64,000 nucleotides of DNA, taken from contig JBAKBP010006575.1 in NCBI GenBank assembly GCA_037953745.1, positions 44,952 through 108,951 of the forward strand, read 5' to 3'. Positions within the stretch are counted from its first letter, which is position 1, and each line of letters starts with the position of its first letter. The notes under the pieces are model-generated. The model was not told where the DNA came from. It saw only the letters and a list, made by a program, of their open reading frames with translations, and did not search any database. Source of the stretch: Lithodes maja. Its lineage: Eukaryota > Arthropoda > Malacostraca > Decapoda > Lithodidae. Positions 31,886-42,699 of this stretch are shown here, in pieces. The position numbers were made by a program, and so were the translations under genes.

Positions 31886-32022
31886 TTAAAGAAATATGGA
31901 CAAAATCAAATATTTGACTTAGAGCTGATAACAAGGAATATATACTGCATAATATGTGTTTATCCACTTATGACATCAGAAGTTATAAGGATGTTTTCGT
32001 TTATTATTATTTGAGTTCCTTC

Positions 32023-32345
32023 TTAAGGGGGGAGGGGCTGGTTTTTCTGGACCCATTCTCCCTCGTGTTTAGCCCCATTGGTTTTTAGATTTTAAGACGT
32101 TCGGTCTATTAGTTTTGTGATTTCAAGACTTTACGCTCCATTACTTTGTCAATATTAAGACCTTTCTTCGTGCCATTTAGGTGTCGATTTTTTGTCCTGG
32201 CGTTTGATAGCGAACCTGTAATTTTAAGAGTAACCAGCCCTCGGCCGGGACATTTTTCTACCGAAAATGTACACATTTATCTTGAAGGGGGTCTAGGGGA
32301 TGTTTTATACAGGTTGATGGAGGTCTAGCGAGGAAACCTAAACCT
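32023..32345 (+). repeat. Interspersed repeat family R, copy 2
   Basis: It starts TTAAGGGGGGAGGGGC and runs through TTTAGGTGTCGATTTTT, CCTCGGCCGGGACA and GGAGGTCTAGCGAGGAAA. It aligns with copy 1 along its length. Confidence 0.6.
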
Positions 32346-32603
32346 AAATAAATACATTAATAAATAGAACAAAAAATAAAATAAATAAAACTAGCCCCTC
32401 TGCCCTTAATCACATTCCTTCTCTCAGTATTTCTATAGCTGTTACCTACATATTGTTATCGCCATTTGATAGTCTAAACTATTATAACTGTCCAAAAAGT
32501 TAAGCAAGAACCCTGTCTGTCACGGGTCAGGGATATACTATGTTAATTAAGGGTGGATGAGCGTATTTACTCATGTATAGTAATTTTTTTCTATCAATTA
32601 TTT

Positions 32604-32760
32604 AGTTTCCTCCCTAGACCTATATACAATTTTAAATGACACCCTTCCAAGACCCTCCTTCAAGATAAATGTGTACATTTTTCAATAGATAAATGTCCCG
32701 GCCGAAGGCCGGTTTCTTTTAAGTTACAGGCTCGCTATCGCTCGCCAGGAAAATACGGCT
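32604..32760 (-). repeat. Interspersed repeat family R, copy 3 (inverted, partial)
   Basis: It reads TTTCCTCCCTAGACC, CCCGGCCGAAGGCCGG and GCTCGCTATCGCTCGCCAGG, the reverse complement of copies 1 and 2. Only the right half of R is present. Confidence 0.55.
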
Positions 32761-33114
32761 GTTATTAGGCGATGTAATGCAGCTGAGGAAGGACGTCTTG
32801 TAATCAGAGAGATGTAGTATATCTCTGTTAATTCGTTGACTACCATAATATTCCTAAATAGAGCAAAATATTCCAATGATAGCCAGAATAAAACTAAAAA
32901 TAGCTTCACCCGTATACAGATTATTAATGTTGTTACCTTAGAATCATGAACAGGAAAACGTGAGCCGCAAATTAATTACAAACATATTAAGCAACAGACT
33001 ATTAATCCTTTGAAGATAGGGCGCATTGTAACAGTTTGTTCTGGCTATTTATAGACAGTTTAATACAGTTTCTGAAGAATCTTTGGGAATTATACGGGTA
33101 AGGACTATCTCAAT
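32761..33114. other. Nothing recognised
   Basis: No gene or classified repeat was seen between repeat R and the LINE 3' end. Confidence 0.5.
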
Positions 33115-33153
33115 TAACCCTCTGACTCGGGCATATCCTCCCGATCTACCTAC

Positions 33154-33960
33154 CTATTGCCTGACGCCGTGATCCCCGAAGGGGTGGCCACGAACGAACC
33201 GCCCCCATGCACCTCTGTCGCCAGTCAGTCGACGCCCCTCCTCCCAACCAGCACCGCCTTCATCCATATACTTCCTCACTCCATCCTTGCATCTCTCTTT
33301 CGGTCTACCTCTCCCACTCTGTCCTTCCACCTTGCTCTCGTACACCTTCTTAGTCATTCTCTTGCTTCCCATACGTTGCATATGGCCGAACCATCTCAAG
33401 TTGTTCCTTTTCACACTTTCCAGCACATCTACCTCTACACCACACCTCCTTCTTACTTCCTCATTCGTCTGTCTATCCCTCCATGTAACTCCGCACGCAC
33501 TTCTCAAGTAACTCATTTCCACCCCTCTCACTCTTGGTCTGAGTCTCTTCTCAAACGTCCATGCTTCGCTTCCGTAAGTCAGTGTCGGGATTACCACACT
33601 GTCATGCAAGGACTTCCTCACTTCCATGCTGACCACCCTATTTCTTGTTACTGCTTTAAGCGTTCCTACAACCCTCTTCCCCTGTTTTACCCTCTCCCGC
33701 ACTTCTTCATCTTTACTCAACACACTGCCCAGATACTTAAAGGAGCTGACGATCTCCATAGCCCGACCGTTCAACTTCACCTCACACTCTGTGACTTCAC
33801 CCCTCTCGAAGACCATAACCTTGCTCTTCCCTGCATTTACTTTCAAATTCCGTTTTTCGCACACATTTTCAGCGATACACCAACATCCACTGCTCTTCCT
33901 AGTATTTTTTTCATGACTCCATCCATATATACAGTAAACAACCACGGGGACATCACACAC
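33154..33960 (-). pseudogene. LINE RT C-terminal part and tail
   Basis: Motifs are KRNLKVNAGKSKVMVFERGE, SSFKYLGSVLSKD, TYGSEAWT, LRWFGHMQRMGSKR and GRGRPKERCKD, ending at 33154. It starts just after where the FADD catalytic block should be. The short 3' flank after the stop is about 40 bp. Confidence 0.75.
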
Positions 33961-34655
33961 CCCTGCTTCAACCCATCATTCAGGTCAAAGAACTCGCTCT
34001 GCTCATTCTCCACACGTACTGCCGCCTTTGCACCCTCATACATGCTCTTCACTGCTTTCAGCAACTTGCCATCTACTCAATATATTCTAAGTACTTTCCA
34101 CATACCTTCTCTATCCACTCTGTCATTGGCCTTCTCGAAGTTCATAAAGGCAACATACACCTTTTGTTGCTTCTCCAGATACCTCTCCACAACATAATTC
34201 AGGGTAAAAATCTGATCTACACATCCTCTTCCCTTCCTAAAATCTCCCTGCTCGTCGCCTATTCATTTCTCCGTTCTCACTCTCAATCTCTCAATCACTA
34301 CCCTACTGTACACCTTCCCTACTCGCTTAGAAGACCTATTCCTCGGTGGTTACCACACACTCCTCTTTCTCCTTTGCCCTTATATAGTGGGACTATTATG
34401 CCAATCATTGGGTGCACTCCCCTTCTCCCATGCTAGTTTACACATTTTCCATTTCCCATTCGATCACTATCTCACCACCATACATCAACATTTCCCCACA
34501 CACTCCATCTGTTCCTAGTTCTTTCCCCAACTTCACTCTTTTCATGGCTTCCCACACTTCTGACCTCCTGATCCCCACCTCCTCCTCCACCACTTCTCAT
34601 CTTCTCCCACCCATACCATATCCAACTATGTTTGCTGGCTCTTCATTCCTTACAT
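33843..34655 (-). pseudogene. LINE RT N-terminal part, FADD block deleted
   Basis: Fragments in several frames carry RT blocks up to GLKQGCVMSPWLFTVYMDGVMK. The next ~30-40 residues, which hold the catalytic FADD in relatives, are missing. The reading jumps to the stretch that overlaps 33960. This copy cannot make an active RT. Confidence 0.65.
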
Positions 34656-35521
34656 TTAGCAACTCGTTGAAGTACTCCTCCATCTTTCAACTCTCTCTTG
34701 TTTCTCGGCTAGCATTCTCCCATTCTTATCTTTCACACCCTTACTGTTTCCCTTGCTACCTTCCCTAAGTTTCTTGACTTCTTTCCAGAACAGTTTCTTA
34801 CACTCCCTCCATTTTACACTCAGATTCCTTCCTAGTTCCTCATCTACTCTTCTCTTACTTTCTTTCACTACTCACTTCACCACTCTCTTTCTCTCCACGT
34901 ACCTCGCTCGTTTCTGCCTCTCCAAATCTTCATTCCCTCTACTACCCAACCACTCTCTATACGCTTTCTTGTTGACTTCCACAGCTATATTTACCTTTTC
35001 TGTCCACCATGCTGTACCTTTCACTCCCCTCCCTCTTCTCCTCACTCCAAACACCTCCTCACATGCTGCACAGATATCTACCTTAAACACCTTGCTTATC
35101 TCCTCCACTTCCTCCATATCTTCCAGGTCGAACCCACCTAGTCGTCTTTCTACTGCTCTCCTGTACTCTTCCCTGATTTCCTCCTCCTGTAGCCTCTCCA
35201 CCCTCCTCACCATTCCACCTTCCTTTCGCCTCCCTCCAGCTCTCCTCACCCACTTCTTTTGTATCTAACCTTAGCTACTACAACATAATGATCAGACAGA
35301 CCCCCTCCAATACCCCTATACACACTAGCATCCATCACAGATGTCTTCATTCTTTCATCCACACATATATAAACAATCAGTGACTTTCGTTCCACCACTG
35401 TCTTATCCTTCATTGTCCACACCACTTTCCATGTGTACCTGTGTATCATTCTGTGTCGGAAGAAGGTGTTGGCTATCCACAACCTCCTCCCCACACATAC
35501 GTCCACAAGTGCACTGCCATT
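34656..35521 (-). pseudogene. LINE linker and C-terminal endonuclease part
   Basis: Highly charged linker (34656-34868 and 34872-35249) follows the endonuclease end, which shows GGLSDHYVVVAKV, the SDH block. Frames change at about 35248 and 34870. The left margin of the BEL/Pao insertion is 35526. Confidence 0.65.
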
Positions 35522-35526
35522 CCCAT
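35522..35526. repeat. BEL/Pao target duplication CCCAT, left
   Basis: The 5-bp repeat matches 42695-42699. Confidence 0.75.
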
Positions 35527-36236
35527 TATGACAGATTTAAGGAAGATAAGTTTACTCTAGGCTACCTAAGACTGAAAAGGTCCGCTCATATAATGTAAAT
35601 AATTAATAATACCGGGAGTGTAACTCGCTTATTAAAATCACCATAGAATACAGCTAGGCAAGGTGGAAATGTTTGATGGAGGTGCTGATAGATGGTAGGC
35701 AAATGGCTATTATTCGAACACCATTGGATGTTTACCTTAAGGTGACCGCATGGATGCACCTGAACTAATAAAGAATGAATAAGTAAGGTTGAAGAAAGTT
35801 AAATCATGATAATAAGGCTTAGCTGTCAGTCGGTCTGTCTGTAGGATGTAGTTGAGTTTAAGTTAATGATGAGAGCTAGATGAAACCGGAACCAGGATCG
35901 CGGCGAACTAAAGAGTGGAGTTGTTGCTTGGATGAAGTATAAAGTGCTCTGACGCGGTGCGCCACAATTCAAGACGTCATCGTCTTACGCTACGAATCTA
36001 GCGGCTACTGCTAAGTTAGTAGCGGATATCTAGCGGTATATATCGCACCGCTTTCATAATATTACAGCATGGTTTATATGATAAATCATATATGCATTCC
36101 TAAAGACACTTAAATACTATACTTTCGTATAATAGGCCTTATCTAACTTATTAAGCTTACATACTGTACAAACTATATCTAGGGTATGATACATAGAAAA
36201 TGTAGGTTATACCACTGACTATCGTGAATCCAGATA
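35527..36236 (-). repeat. BEL/Pao 3' LTR
   Basis: This 710-bp LTR aligns along its whole length to 42002-42694. In the element's direction it starts TATC and ends CATA, which is not the usual TG...CA. Confidence 0.85.
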
Positions 36237-36270
36237 CACTCCCCCCCTCCCCCCCAAACACAATACCTGA
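36237..36270 (-). other. Polypurine tract of BEL/Pao element
   Basis: On the minus strand a run of G with few A (complement of CTCCCCCCCCTCCCCCCC) lies directly before the 3' LTR. Confidence 0.65.
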
Positions 36271-36284
36271 ACCCCACCTTATAT

Positions 36285-37578
36285 CTAGAGTTGCCCAGAA
36301 GCAATCTTGTGTCGCCACATATCAACGGCGCCACGAGCTGCGCATCTGGGTCTAGTCCCGATCCGAGGTGGATCCCCAACGGGTTGTGGTGGATCGGCTA
36401 AGGCAGCCTCCTCGGATCCAGCATCATCAGGTGGAGCTTCTTCTTGTGTAGAAGAGCCAAGCTCCATAGCGTACAGTCGTGTGACCGGACGAACAGTAGT
36501 CCCAGTTGCTGTCTTGAGCAGCGCTACTCGCCCTACTGAGCCTTCGCCCTCGTACACCTTCACTACGCGGCCCAACTTCCAGTACAATCGAGGACTATCA
36601 TCATGGATGAACACTATCTCGCCTACAGAGGGTGCTGATGGTTGACCAGCAGTCTTAGTTGCCCTCTCACGTAATGCCAATAAGTAGTCATTCATCCATC
36701 TCTTTTTAAAATCACCTATAACCCTAGAAATATACTGGTAACGTCGTGACACCGCAGCCTCGGTGAACATCGAAGGGTCCTCTAACTCTGCCTGTGACTG
36801 CAGATCAGTAGGAAAGGCAGTCATTGGCTTACCGTAGAGCAAATGCGCTGGTGTTAGTGGCAGTGGTTCATGCAGGTCGGTATATACATAAGTGAGAGGA
36901 CGATCGTTAACAACCGCCTCGACTTCAGTGAGCACAGTTACTAGTTCGCTCCTTTTTAACAAGGCGCGTCCTGCAAACGCCCGTAAGCCTGACTTCACGA
37001 TGCCTACACACCGTTCCCACATTCCACCAAACCACGGCGCTTTGACTGGTATAAACTTCCACTCGCACGGTGCACCTTCGCTCTCCCAAGTAAGCAACAA
37101 CCGTTGGATCGTCGCTCATATCTATCAAGTACCTGGAAGCTTGAAGAAAAGTGGGAGCATTGTCGCTAAGAATCAAATGAGGGAAGGAACGACGTGCACA
37201 AAATCTCCTGAATGCCAGCATAAACTCTTCACAAGACATATTGTCACAGAGTTCTAAATGTATTGCACGTGAAGTGGCACAAGTAAATAGCAACACATAA
37301 ACCTTGTCCAGTTCCCTAGTTCTCAGTGCGCCGGTATAGTCTAGTCCTGTAACTCTGAAGGGTTCTAGATGATTAACGCGACACTCTGGCAAGGGTGGAG
37401 CAGGTCCAGTCGTAAATGGTCTTCCTTTTAGTCTACGGCACACCACACATCTTTTGACTACTCGTCGAACCACCTGCCGAACTCTGGGTATCCACCAGTT
37501 GAGACGCAATTTAGAAAGAACGTGGTGGACCCCGTAGTGCTTCCTCGTGTGTGCGTTGTACCAGTAGATCGGTGACAT
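36285..37578 (-). pseudogene. BEL/Pao integrase (frameshifted)
   Basis: Two frames overlap at 36925-37100. The first (36925-37578) has an HHCC-like start with CVVCRRLKG and the core with GLDYTGAL and LSDNAPTF, giving the two Asp residues. The second (36285-37100) has WFGGMWERCVGIVK, which supplies the Glu region, and a C-terminal DUF5641-like part with GEIVFIHDD and LGRVVKVYEG. One frameshift separates them, and another near 37540 separates integrase from the upstream domain. Confidence 0.8.
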
Positions 37579-38788
37579 GGTGTGTTGCAGGCATCAGGAT
37601 AGGATTGTTGGCACAGTCGTCTACACCTGACCACTTTAGACGCCCCTCACATCTACTTAAGTCATTCTTCAGGTGTAGCCTTAGTTGACGCACAATGTTA
37701 GGCATTTTAATCTTACCAGAACTTCTTATGGATTCTAATTCCTGACTGAAGGATTCCCTTTGAACCCATCTAATTAGTGTTACCTCAGCTGCTTTTATTT
37801 CTACTGCATTTAAGTTTTGACCCAGATTGCAGAGTCGTCCTTGTAGCCTGGCCTTTATGTTGGTGATATAACGCAACACCCAAGCTACGACTCTGACTAA
37901 TTTATTGTACCCACCGATCCTTACCCACTCTAACATAGGATTCGGTGTTGATGTCGGTTGAATGACAGCTGTCACCGTTTCTAATGGCAAAGCTAACTCA
38001 ACCTCGGCATTCCATACAGCCCAATCCCCTTCGTGGAGCAGACATTTTGGGCCTTGCCACCACAGGTCGGACTTAATCAGTTTGGATGCCGTTACTCCCC
38101 TACTTATTAGGTCACTGGGGATGTCTTTGGTTGGTACATTATGATAGACGGCGTTTGGTAGTAGGGATCGTATTTCATCCACCCTATTGCGCACATAGAC
38201 GGGCAATGTCCTTTGACTATGCACCCAGCTTAGTGCAATTTGGCAATCGCACCATACGTGTACCGCCCTTAATTGCAGTTCCTTATCGTATGAAAAGCGT
38301 ACATGATTAACCAAACGTCCCAATAGCAGCATGGCAGTTAGTTCCAATTTGGGAATCGTGACCCCCTTTACCGGTGCAACCTTAGCCCGGGCGGTGAGTA
38401 ATTTAATCCCAAACGAGGTAACACAATAAATAGCTACTCCATTCGCTGTAGCACTCGCTTCACAGAGTGCATGTAAAGACATGGGTCCAAATGCGGCCAC
38501 TTGGCGCGGTAACTCTAATGTACATAGGGTGTTATAATCTTCTAGTAAGGACCTACCCTGTTCACTAAGATCATCGGGTAAATTTTCGTCCCACCCTACG
38601 TTGCGTCTCCATATTTCTTGTATTAGAATCCTAGCTCTGATGGTAACAGGTAATGCTAAACCTAATGGATCAAAAAATTGCGCGACCTTACTCAACAGAC
38701 TGCGCTTTGTGTGCGTCCCTGCCTGTTCAGTATAATCTTTGTTCCGGTATATCAGTATGTCTTTCCCTGGTTGCCATATCATCCCCAA
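37511..38788 (-). pseudogene. BEL/Pao A17 / RNase H-like region
   Basis: It opens with LGMIWQPGKD and SLLSKVAQFFDPLGL, motifs of the Pao-type peptidase A17 family segment that follows RT. It continues with IPKLELTAMLLLGRL and a WCDCQIALSWV stretch of the RNase H fold. It ends in ILMPATHHVTDLLV, the usual lead-in to integrase. The RT palm that should precede it is missing. Confidence 0.8.
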
Positions 38789-38810
38789 GATTCTGGCATA
38801 TTCTTGGTTA

Positions 38811-40829
38811 TCAGAAGTTACCCAATGCTAAACCATAATTAGTGGGAAAACTGATATTATCATGTTTCCAGGGTAGACAAACTTCGTATTGCTTTTCCGT
38901 GGTCAAGTAATGCACAGATTCCGAGAACTTCTCGATCGCGAAATTTGATTCCTGGTCGTTCTCCACAGGTTGAATTCCTATGTGGTCTAGTTTCCATAGT
39001 CTTTCTAGATTGAACTCGGCAGCTAACTTTGGGTCCTCAATGTGAGTATCATCTTCGGTGAACTCTTCTGCCGCGGTCATGCTCATCCTCAACACGGATA
39101 CCGTGTCAACCAGAACATTTGACTGGGTAGTTTGGACTGTACCGCTCATGCAGTAGCCAAACTTAGTGGGGATCAAGATCACTCCACTCTCTCTTTTAAA
39201 ACCCGGGTGTACTACATCATAATAATAATCTGCTCCTAACAGTATGTGCACCTCCTTCAAGTCACCTACGGGATCAGACAGGTAAATACCTTTCCCACGA
39301 AGTGCATGCTCTACTTTGTTAATTCCTACAGATTGATAGTCTGGGAGTTCATCTACCACTACACACTGGAAGAAGTGTTTCTTCTTACGGTAGATGTAAG
39401 CAACTTCAACAACTTCGTATTCTCTACTGTCGGTCACTCCTGTAAAACCTTGCAACCTAAGGGTCTCACTACCTACTACACAGTATTTTAGACCGTCCAG
39501 CACCGATCTCTTTATAAAGGATCGTTGTGAGCCCTGGTCTAGGAGTAGCCGACAGACTTCTGTCCTGCCATAACCCTATATGGGTATCTTGATTGCGGGT
39601 AAAATGGTGGTGTCCTTCCTACTGCCTAGCATTAATGTTGCAGTACCCCCTACTTTTTCCTCCCTGACTGGACTACCTGTGGGGCATAACTTGTCAAAGT
39701 GATGACCCTTACAGTTGCGACAGGGCCTCAAATAGGAAGCAGTACATTTACCCTGCATACCATGGTCCTTACTCAGACAACCCTTGCACAATTTTAGCTT
39801 CCTTGCTTGAGCTAATTTGGCTTCATTGGTTTGATATTTGGTACAGCTTAGCCATTTATGCTTGGGATTGTTGCATAGCCTACATGACATTCGTGGTTTC
39901 TTTCGTGATTCTTCAACCTTCCCTTTAGAACCTACCATCATATTAATTGAACCCCTTGCAGTTGTCCCTTCTGACCCTCCCACCGTCCTACCATTGTTCA
40001 ATTGTATGTTGCTAATCTCCTTGCTAAATTCCTCTTTGAACTCCTCCAAGTTAAAGGTACGAACCTTATCTAGAATAGCTAGAGGTAATTTCTGTCTTAA
40101 AATTATGACTAGCATTTCTTGTGAGGTTACCCCCAACGCATCTAATGATCTTGTATGACACTCCATATCTGCCCTGAACTTTGTCAGTTCATCAACCCTG
40201 TACTTAGGCTGTGCTAGGTTCAACAGGGCGTTCACATGGGCTACTTTGAGCTAGTCAGTGTCTCCATATGTCGCCTGTAATAACCTCACAACACTATCAT
40301 AATTTTCACCGACAATGGAAAAACCTTCTACCAAATGTAAAGCTTCATCCTCGAGTTGGCTTTTCAGATAATGGAACTTTCGTACATCGTCAAGTTTTGA
40401 ATCATGCACTGGGGATTTAAAGACGTCCCAAAATGCTAACCACTCGGTCAAGTTTCCCCTGAACTTTGGTAAATTTAATTTGGGCAAGTTGACTTCACGA
40501 CGGGGGTCTGTCTGCCTGGCAGCGCTGCTAATCGAGGTTATCTCTACCTTCTTCACCGCCCTTCGCAGTAAATGTATTGCCTCTAAATGGGCGATATCAT
40601 GGACAGCGCGCTGCTCGTACTCCGCCTGAATATCTGACTCTTCCTCCAAACCTGATGCTATACTTTCATTCAGGGTAGCTATCCGATCATAGGTAGTTTG
40701 TAGGTATTCCAACTTAGCCTCTAGCTGTGCAGGAGTTGCACTAGCTACAAAGTTTTCCAAATCGGATGTTAGCCTAGTGATGAGACCCCTTAAACCCCCT
40801 CTCTGGTTTTTCAAGACTGTGATAGACAT
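38811..40829 (-). pseudogene. BEL/Pao gag and aspartic protease, two in-frame TAG stops
   Basis: One frame from 40829 to 38811 is broken only by TAG at 40251-40253 and TAG at 39576-39578. The gag part (DUF1759-like) has LPKLNLPKFRGNLTEWLAFW and the VNALLNL region. Zinc knuckles follow (CRLCNNPKHKWLSC, CKGCLSKDHGMQGKC, CRNCKGHHFDKLC). The protease has LLDQGSQRSFI, with Asp-Gln-Gly at the active site as in many BEL/Pao proteins. The frame reaches LPWKHDNI, the start of RT, and then stops. Both TAGs could come from CAG by a single change. Confidence 0.82.
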
Positions 40830-41243
40830 AATTATGTTTTTTTTTATCCTCTGGTTTACTAGCCATTAAATTAATTACACGAATTAGCCTAACCCTTCGT
40901 CAGCCAATACGTACCTCTAAAATAAGTCTCGATCGTGAAATATAGGCCTACCCATTTGTTAATTGTCATATGAAATTATATTTTAGTCCTCATATGCAAT
41001 ATTGTTTCACATTAGCCTACCCTTCATAGATTAATGTAATTGAAGTAAAGAGGTAGAAATGACTATATAAACCGCTTACCTTACACAATACAGTACCACG
41101 AGAGATTGGGATACGAGTAAACAAAGAAGGAAATATGAGATGGTAGGTCAGTCATGAGTCGAAAAGTAAATAATAATGAAATTAGGGAAACAAATGTAGG
41201 GTTAACAAAAAAATAAAGAAAAGAAAACAGAAAAAAGGATAAG
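40830..41243 (-). other. Spacer between SGNH ORF and gag
   Basis: About 400 bp of AT-rich sequence without a long ORF. It could hold a splice acceptor or internal entry site for gag, but I see no firm motif. Confidence 0.4.
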
Positions 41244-41948
41244 TTACTGGGGGAAGGTGATGGGCGGGATACAGAACTTAGGGAGTCGCAGGCTTATTAC
41301 TCCGGCATCACGCTCTAGCCATCGTTTAGTCATGGCCGTGATCTTGTCATGCAGGATCTTGTTAGTGTCGAGGTCTAGATGGACACCATCGATGTCAAGA
41401 TCCTGCGGTTTAGACGAAACCGACAAAAAGCGATGGCGCGTTACGTCTAACCTAGAACGCAATAACCGGTTAACCGAATTCCTGATTTTATTAGACTGCT
41501 CTGCTGGCATTCCCCATACTCTAGAGCAGTATTCTAGTGAAATCAGGATGCACTTCCCTCCCGTGTCCCTCTCGACAGCCAGAGCCAGGTCCCCTAATGC
41601 CGCAGCCAGAGCACGGGGTTCGGTGTCGGGGGTTATGTCGTTGCCCCCGATAAGTAAATAGGTGTAGAGGGGCCGGTATAATACTAGCTTACCCCACTCA
41701 TCGGAGGACTTAAGACTCGTGATATTAGCCCCCAGCACCCCAAAGTAGCGGAATTGAAATTTCCGATCCCCGGTCGCTCCCCTGTATTCCACAGGGCCCT
41801 GGTCTGCTGCCCTCAATCGGGTTGCGTACGAGTGGCCAAAGATCGCTATTCGATCTACCTCGGCCACTAGTTGCACCGGTTTATATCCCAGACCTACACC
41901 CCCCGGATCCTTTGATCTACAACCTCCCTTAACATTGCCCTTGCTCAT
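41244..41948 (-). CDS. SGNH/GDSL-type hydrolase ORF carried by the BEL/Pao element
   Basis: This 234-codon intact ORF starts about 33 bp inside the primer site, so it is the first ORF on the element's RNA. SGNH blocks are visible: IFGHSYATRL (Ser, with His for the usual Asp of GDS), VLGANITS (Gly), LIGGNDIT (Asn) and DIDGVHLD (Asp and His). All catalytic positions are kept. The N-terminus is basic and Gly-rich, with no signal peptide. Substrate is unknown. The domain fold is clear, but its role in the element is not. It could be captured host sequence or a working accessory gene. Confidence 0.8.
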   Translation of the reverse strand: MSKGNVKGGCRSKDPGGVGLGYKPVQLVAEVDRIAIFGHSYATRLRAADQGPVEYRGATGDRKFQFRYFGVLGANITSLKSSDEWGKLVLYRPLYTYLLIGGNDITPDTEPRALAAALGDLALAVERDTGGKCILISLEYCSRVWGMPAEQSNKIRNSVNRLLRSRLDVTRHRFLSVSSKPQDLDIDGVHLDLDTNKILHDKITAMTKRWLERDAGVISLRLPKFCIPPITFPQ

Positions 41949-41981
41949 GCCTAACTTAGGAAATTTAACTGTGGGCCAAAG

Positions 41982-42000
41982 TCCCGAGGTCTGGGCACCA
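41982..42000 (-). other. tRNA primer-binding site of BEL/Pao element
   Basis: The minus strand reads TGGTGCCCAGACCTCGGGA one base inside the 5' LTR, complementary to the 3' end of a tRNA with terminal CCA. The tRNA isotype was not assigned. Confidence 0.75.
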
Positions 42001-42001
42001 A

Positions 42002-42694
42002 TATGGCGGATTTAAGGAAGATAAGTTTACTCTAGGCTACCTAAGTCTGAAAAGGTCCACTCATATAATGTAAATAAATAATAATACCGGGAGTGTAACT
42101 CAATTATTAAAATCACCATAGAATACAGCTAGGCAAGGTGGAAATACTGATGGAGGTGCTGATAGATGGTAGGCAAATGGCTATTATTCGAACACCATTG
42201 GATGTTTACCGTAAGGTGACCGCATGGATGCACCTGAACTAATAAAGAATGAATAAGTAAGGTTGAAGAAAGTTAAATCATGATAATAAGGCTTGGCTGT
42301 CAGTCGGTCTGTCTGTAGGATGTAGTTGAGTTAAAGTTAATGATGAGAGCTAGATGAAACCGGAACCAGGATCGCGGCGAACTAAAGAGTGGAGTTGTTG
42401 CTTGGATGAAGTATAAAAGTGCTCTGACGCGGTGCGCCACAATCCAAGACGTCATCGTCTTATGCTACGAATCTAGCGGCTACTGCTAAGTTAGTAGCGG
42501 ATATCTAGCGGTAAATATCGCACCGCTTACATAATATTACAGCATGGTTTATATGATAAATCATATATGCATTCCTAAAGACACTTAAATACTATACTTT
42601 CGTATAATAGGCCTTATCTAACTTATTAAGCTTACATACTGTACTAACTATATCTAGTGTATGATACATAGAAAATGTAGGTTAATCCAAGATA
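42002..42694 (-). repeat. BEL/Pao 5' LTR
   Basis: This 693-bp LTR starts TATCTTGG and ends CCGCCATA in the element's direction. It differs from the 3' LTR by about a dozen bases and a 21-bp indel. Confidence 0.85.
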
Positions 42695-42699
42695 CCCAT
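42695..42699. repeat. BEL/Pao target duplication CCCAT, right
   Basis: It matches 35522-35526. Confidence 0.75.

Larger units (their letters stand above)
35527..42694 (-). mobile_element. BEL/Pao LTR retrotransposon, RT-deleted
   Basis: It is 7.17 kb with two LTRs, a tRNA primer site, a purine-rich tract and a 5-bp target duplication. In its own direction: 5' LTR (42002-42694), primer site, an SGNH-hydrolase ORF (41244-41948), gag with zinc knuckles, aspartic protease, a deletion of the RT core, Pao-type A17/RNase H region, integrase, G-rich tract and 3' LTR (35527-36236). LTRs differ by a 21-bp indel and a small number of bases. Integrase and gag frames are broken. Confidence 0.88.

Noticed and set aside
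31533..31967. 144-codon minus-strand ORF
   Set aside because: It crosses the right end of a TTAA MITE and its flank, so it is not a gene unit.
33157..34436. Long plus-strand ORFs rich in Ser, His and Pro
   Set aside because: They are antisense shadows of the minus-strand LINE RT, whose motifs are clear on the other strand.
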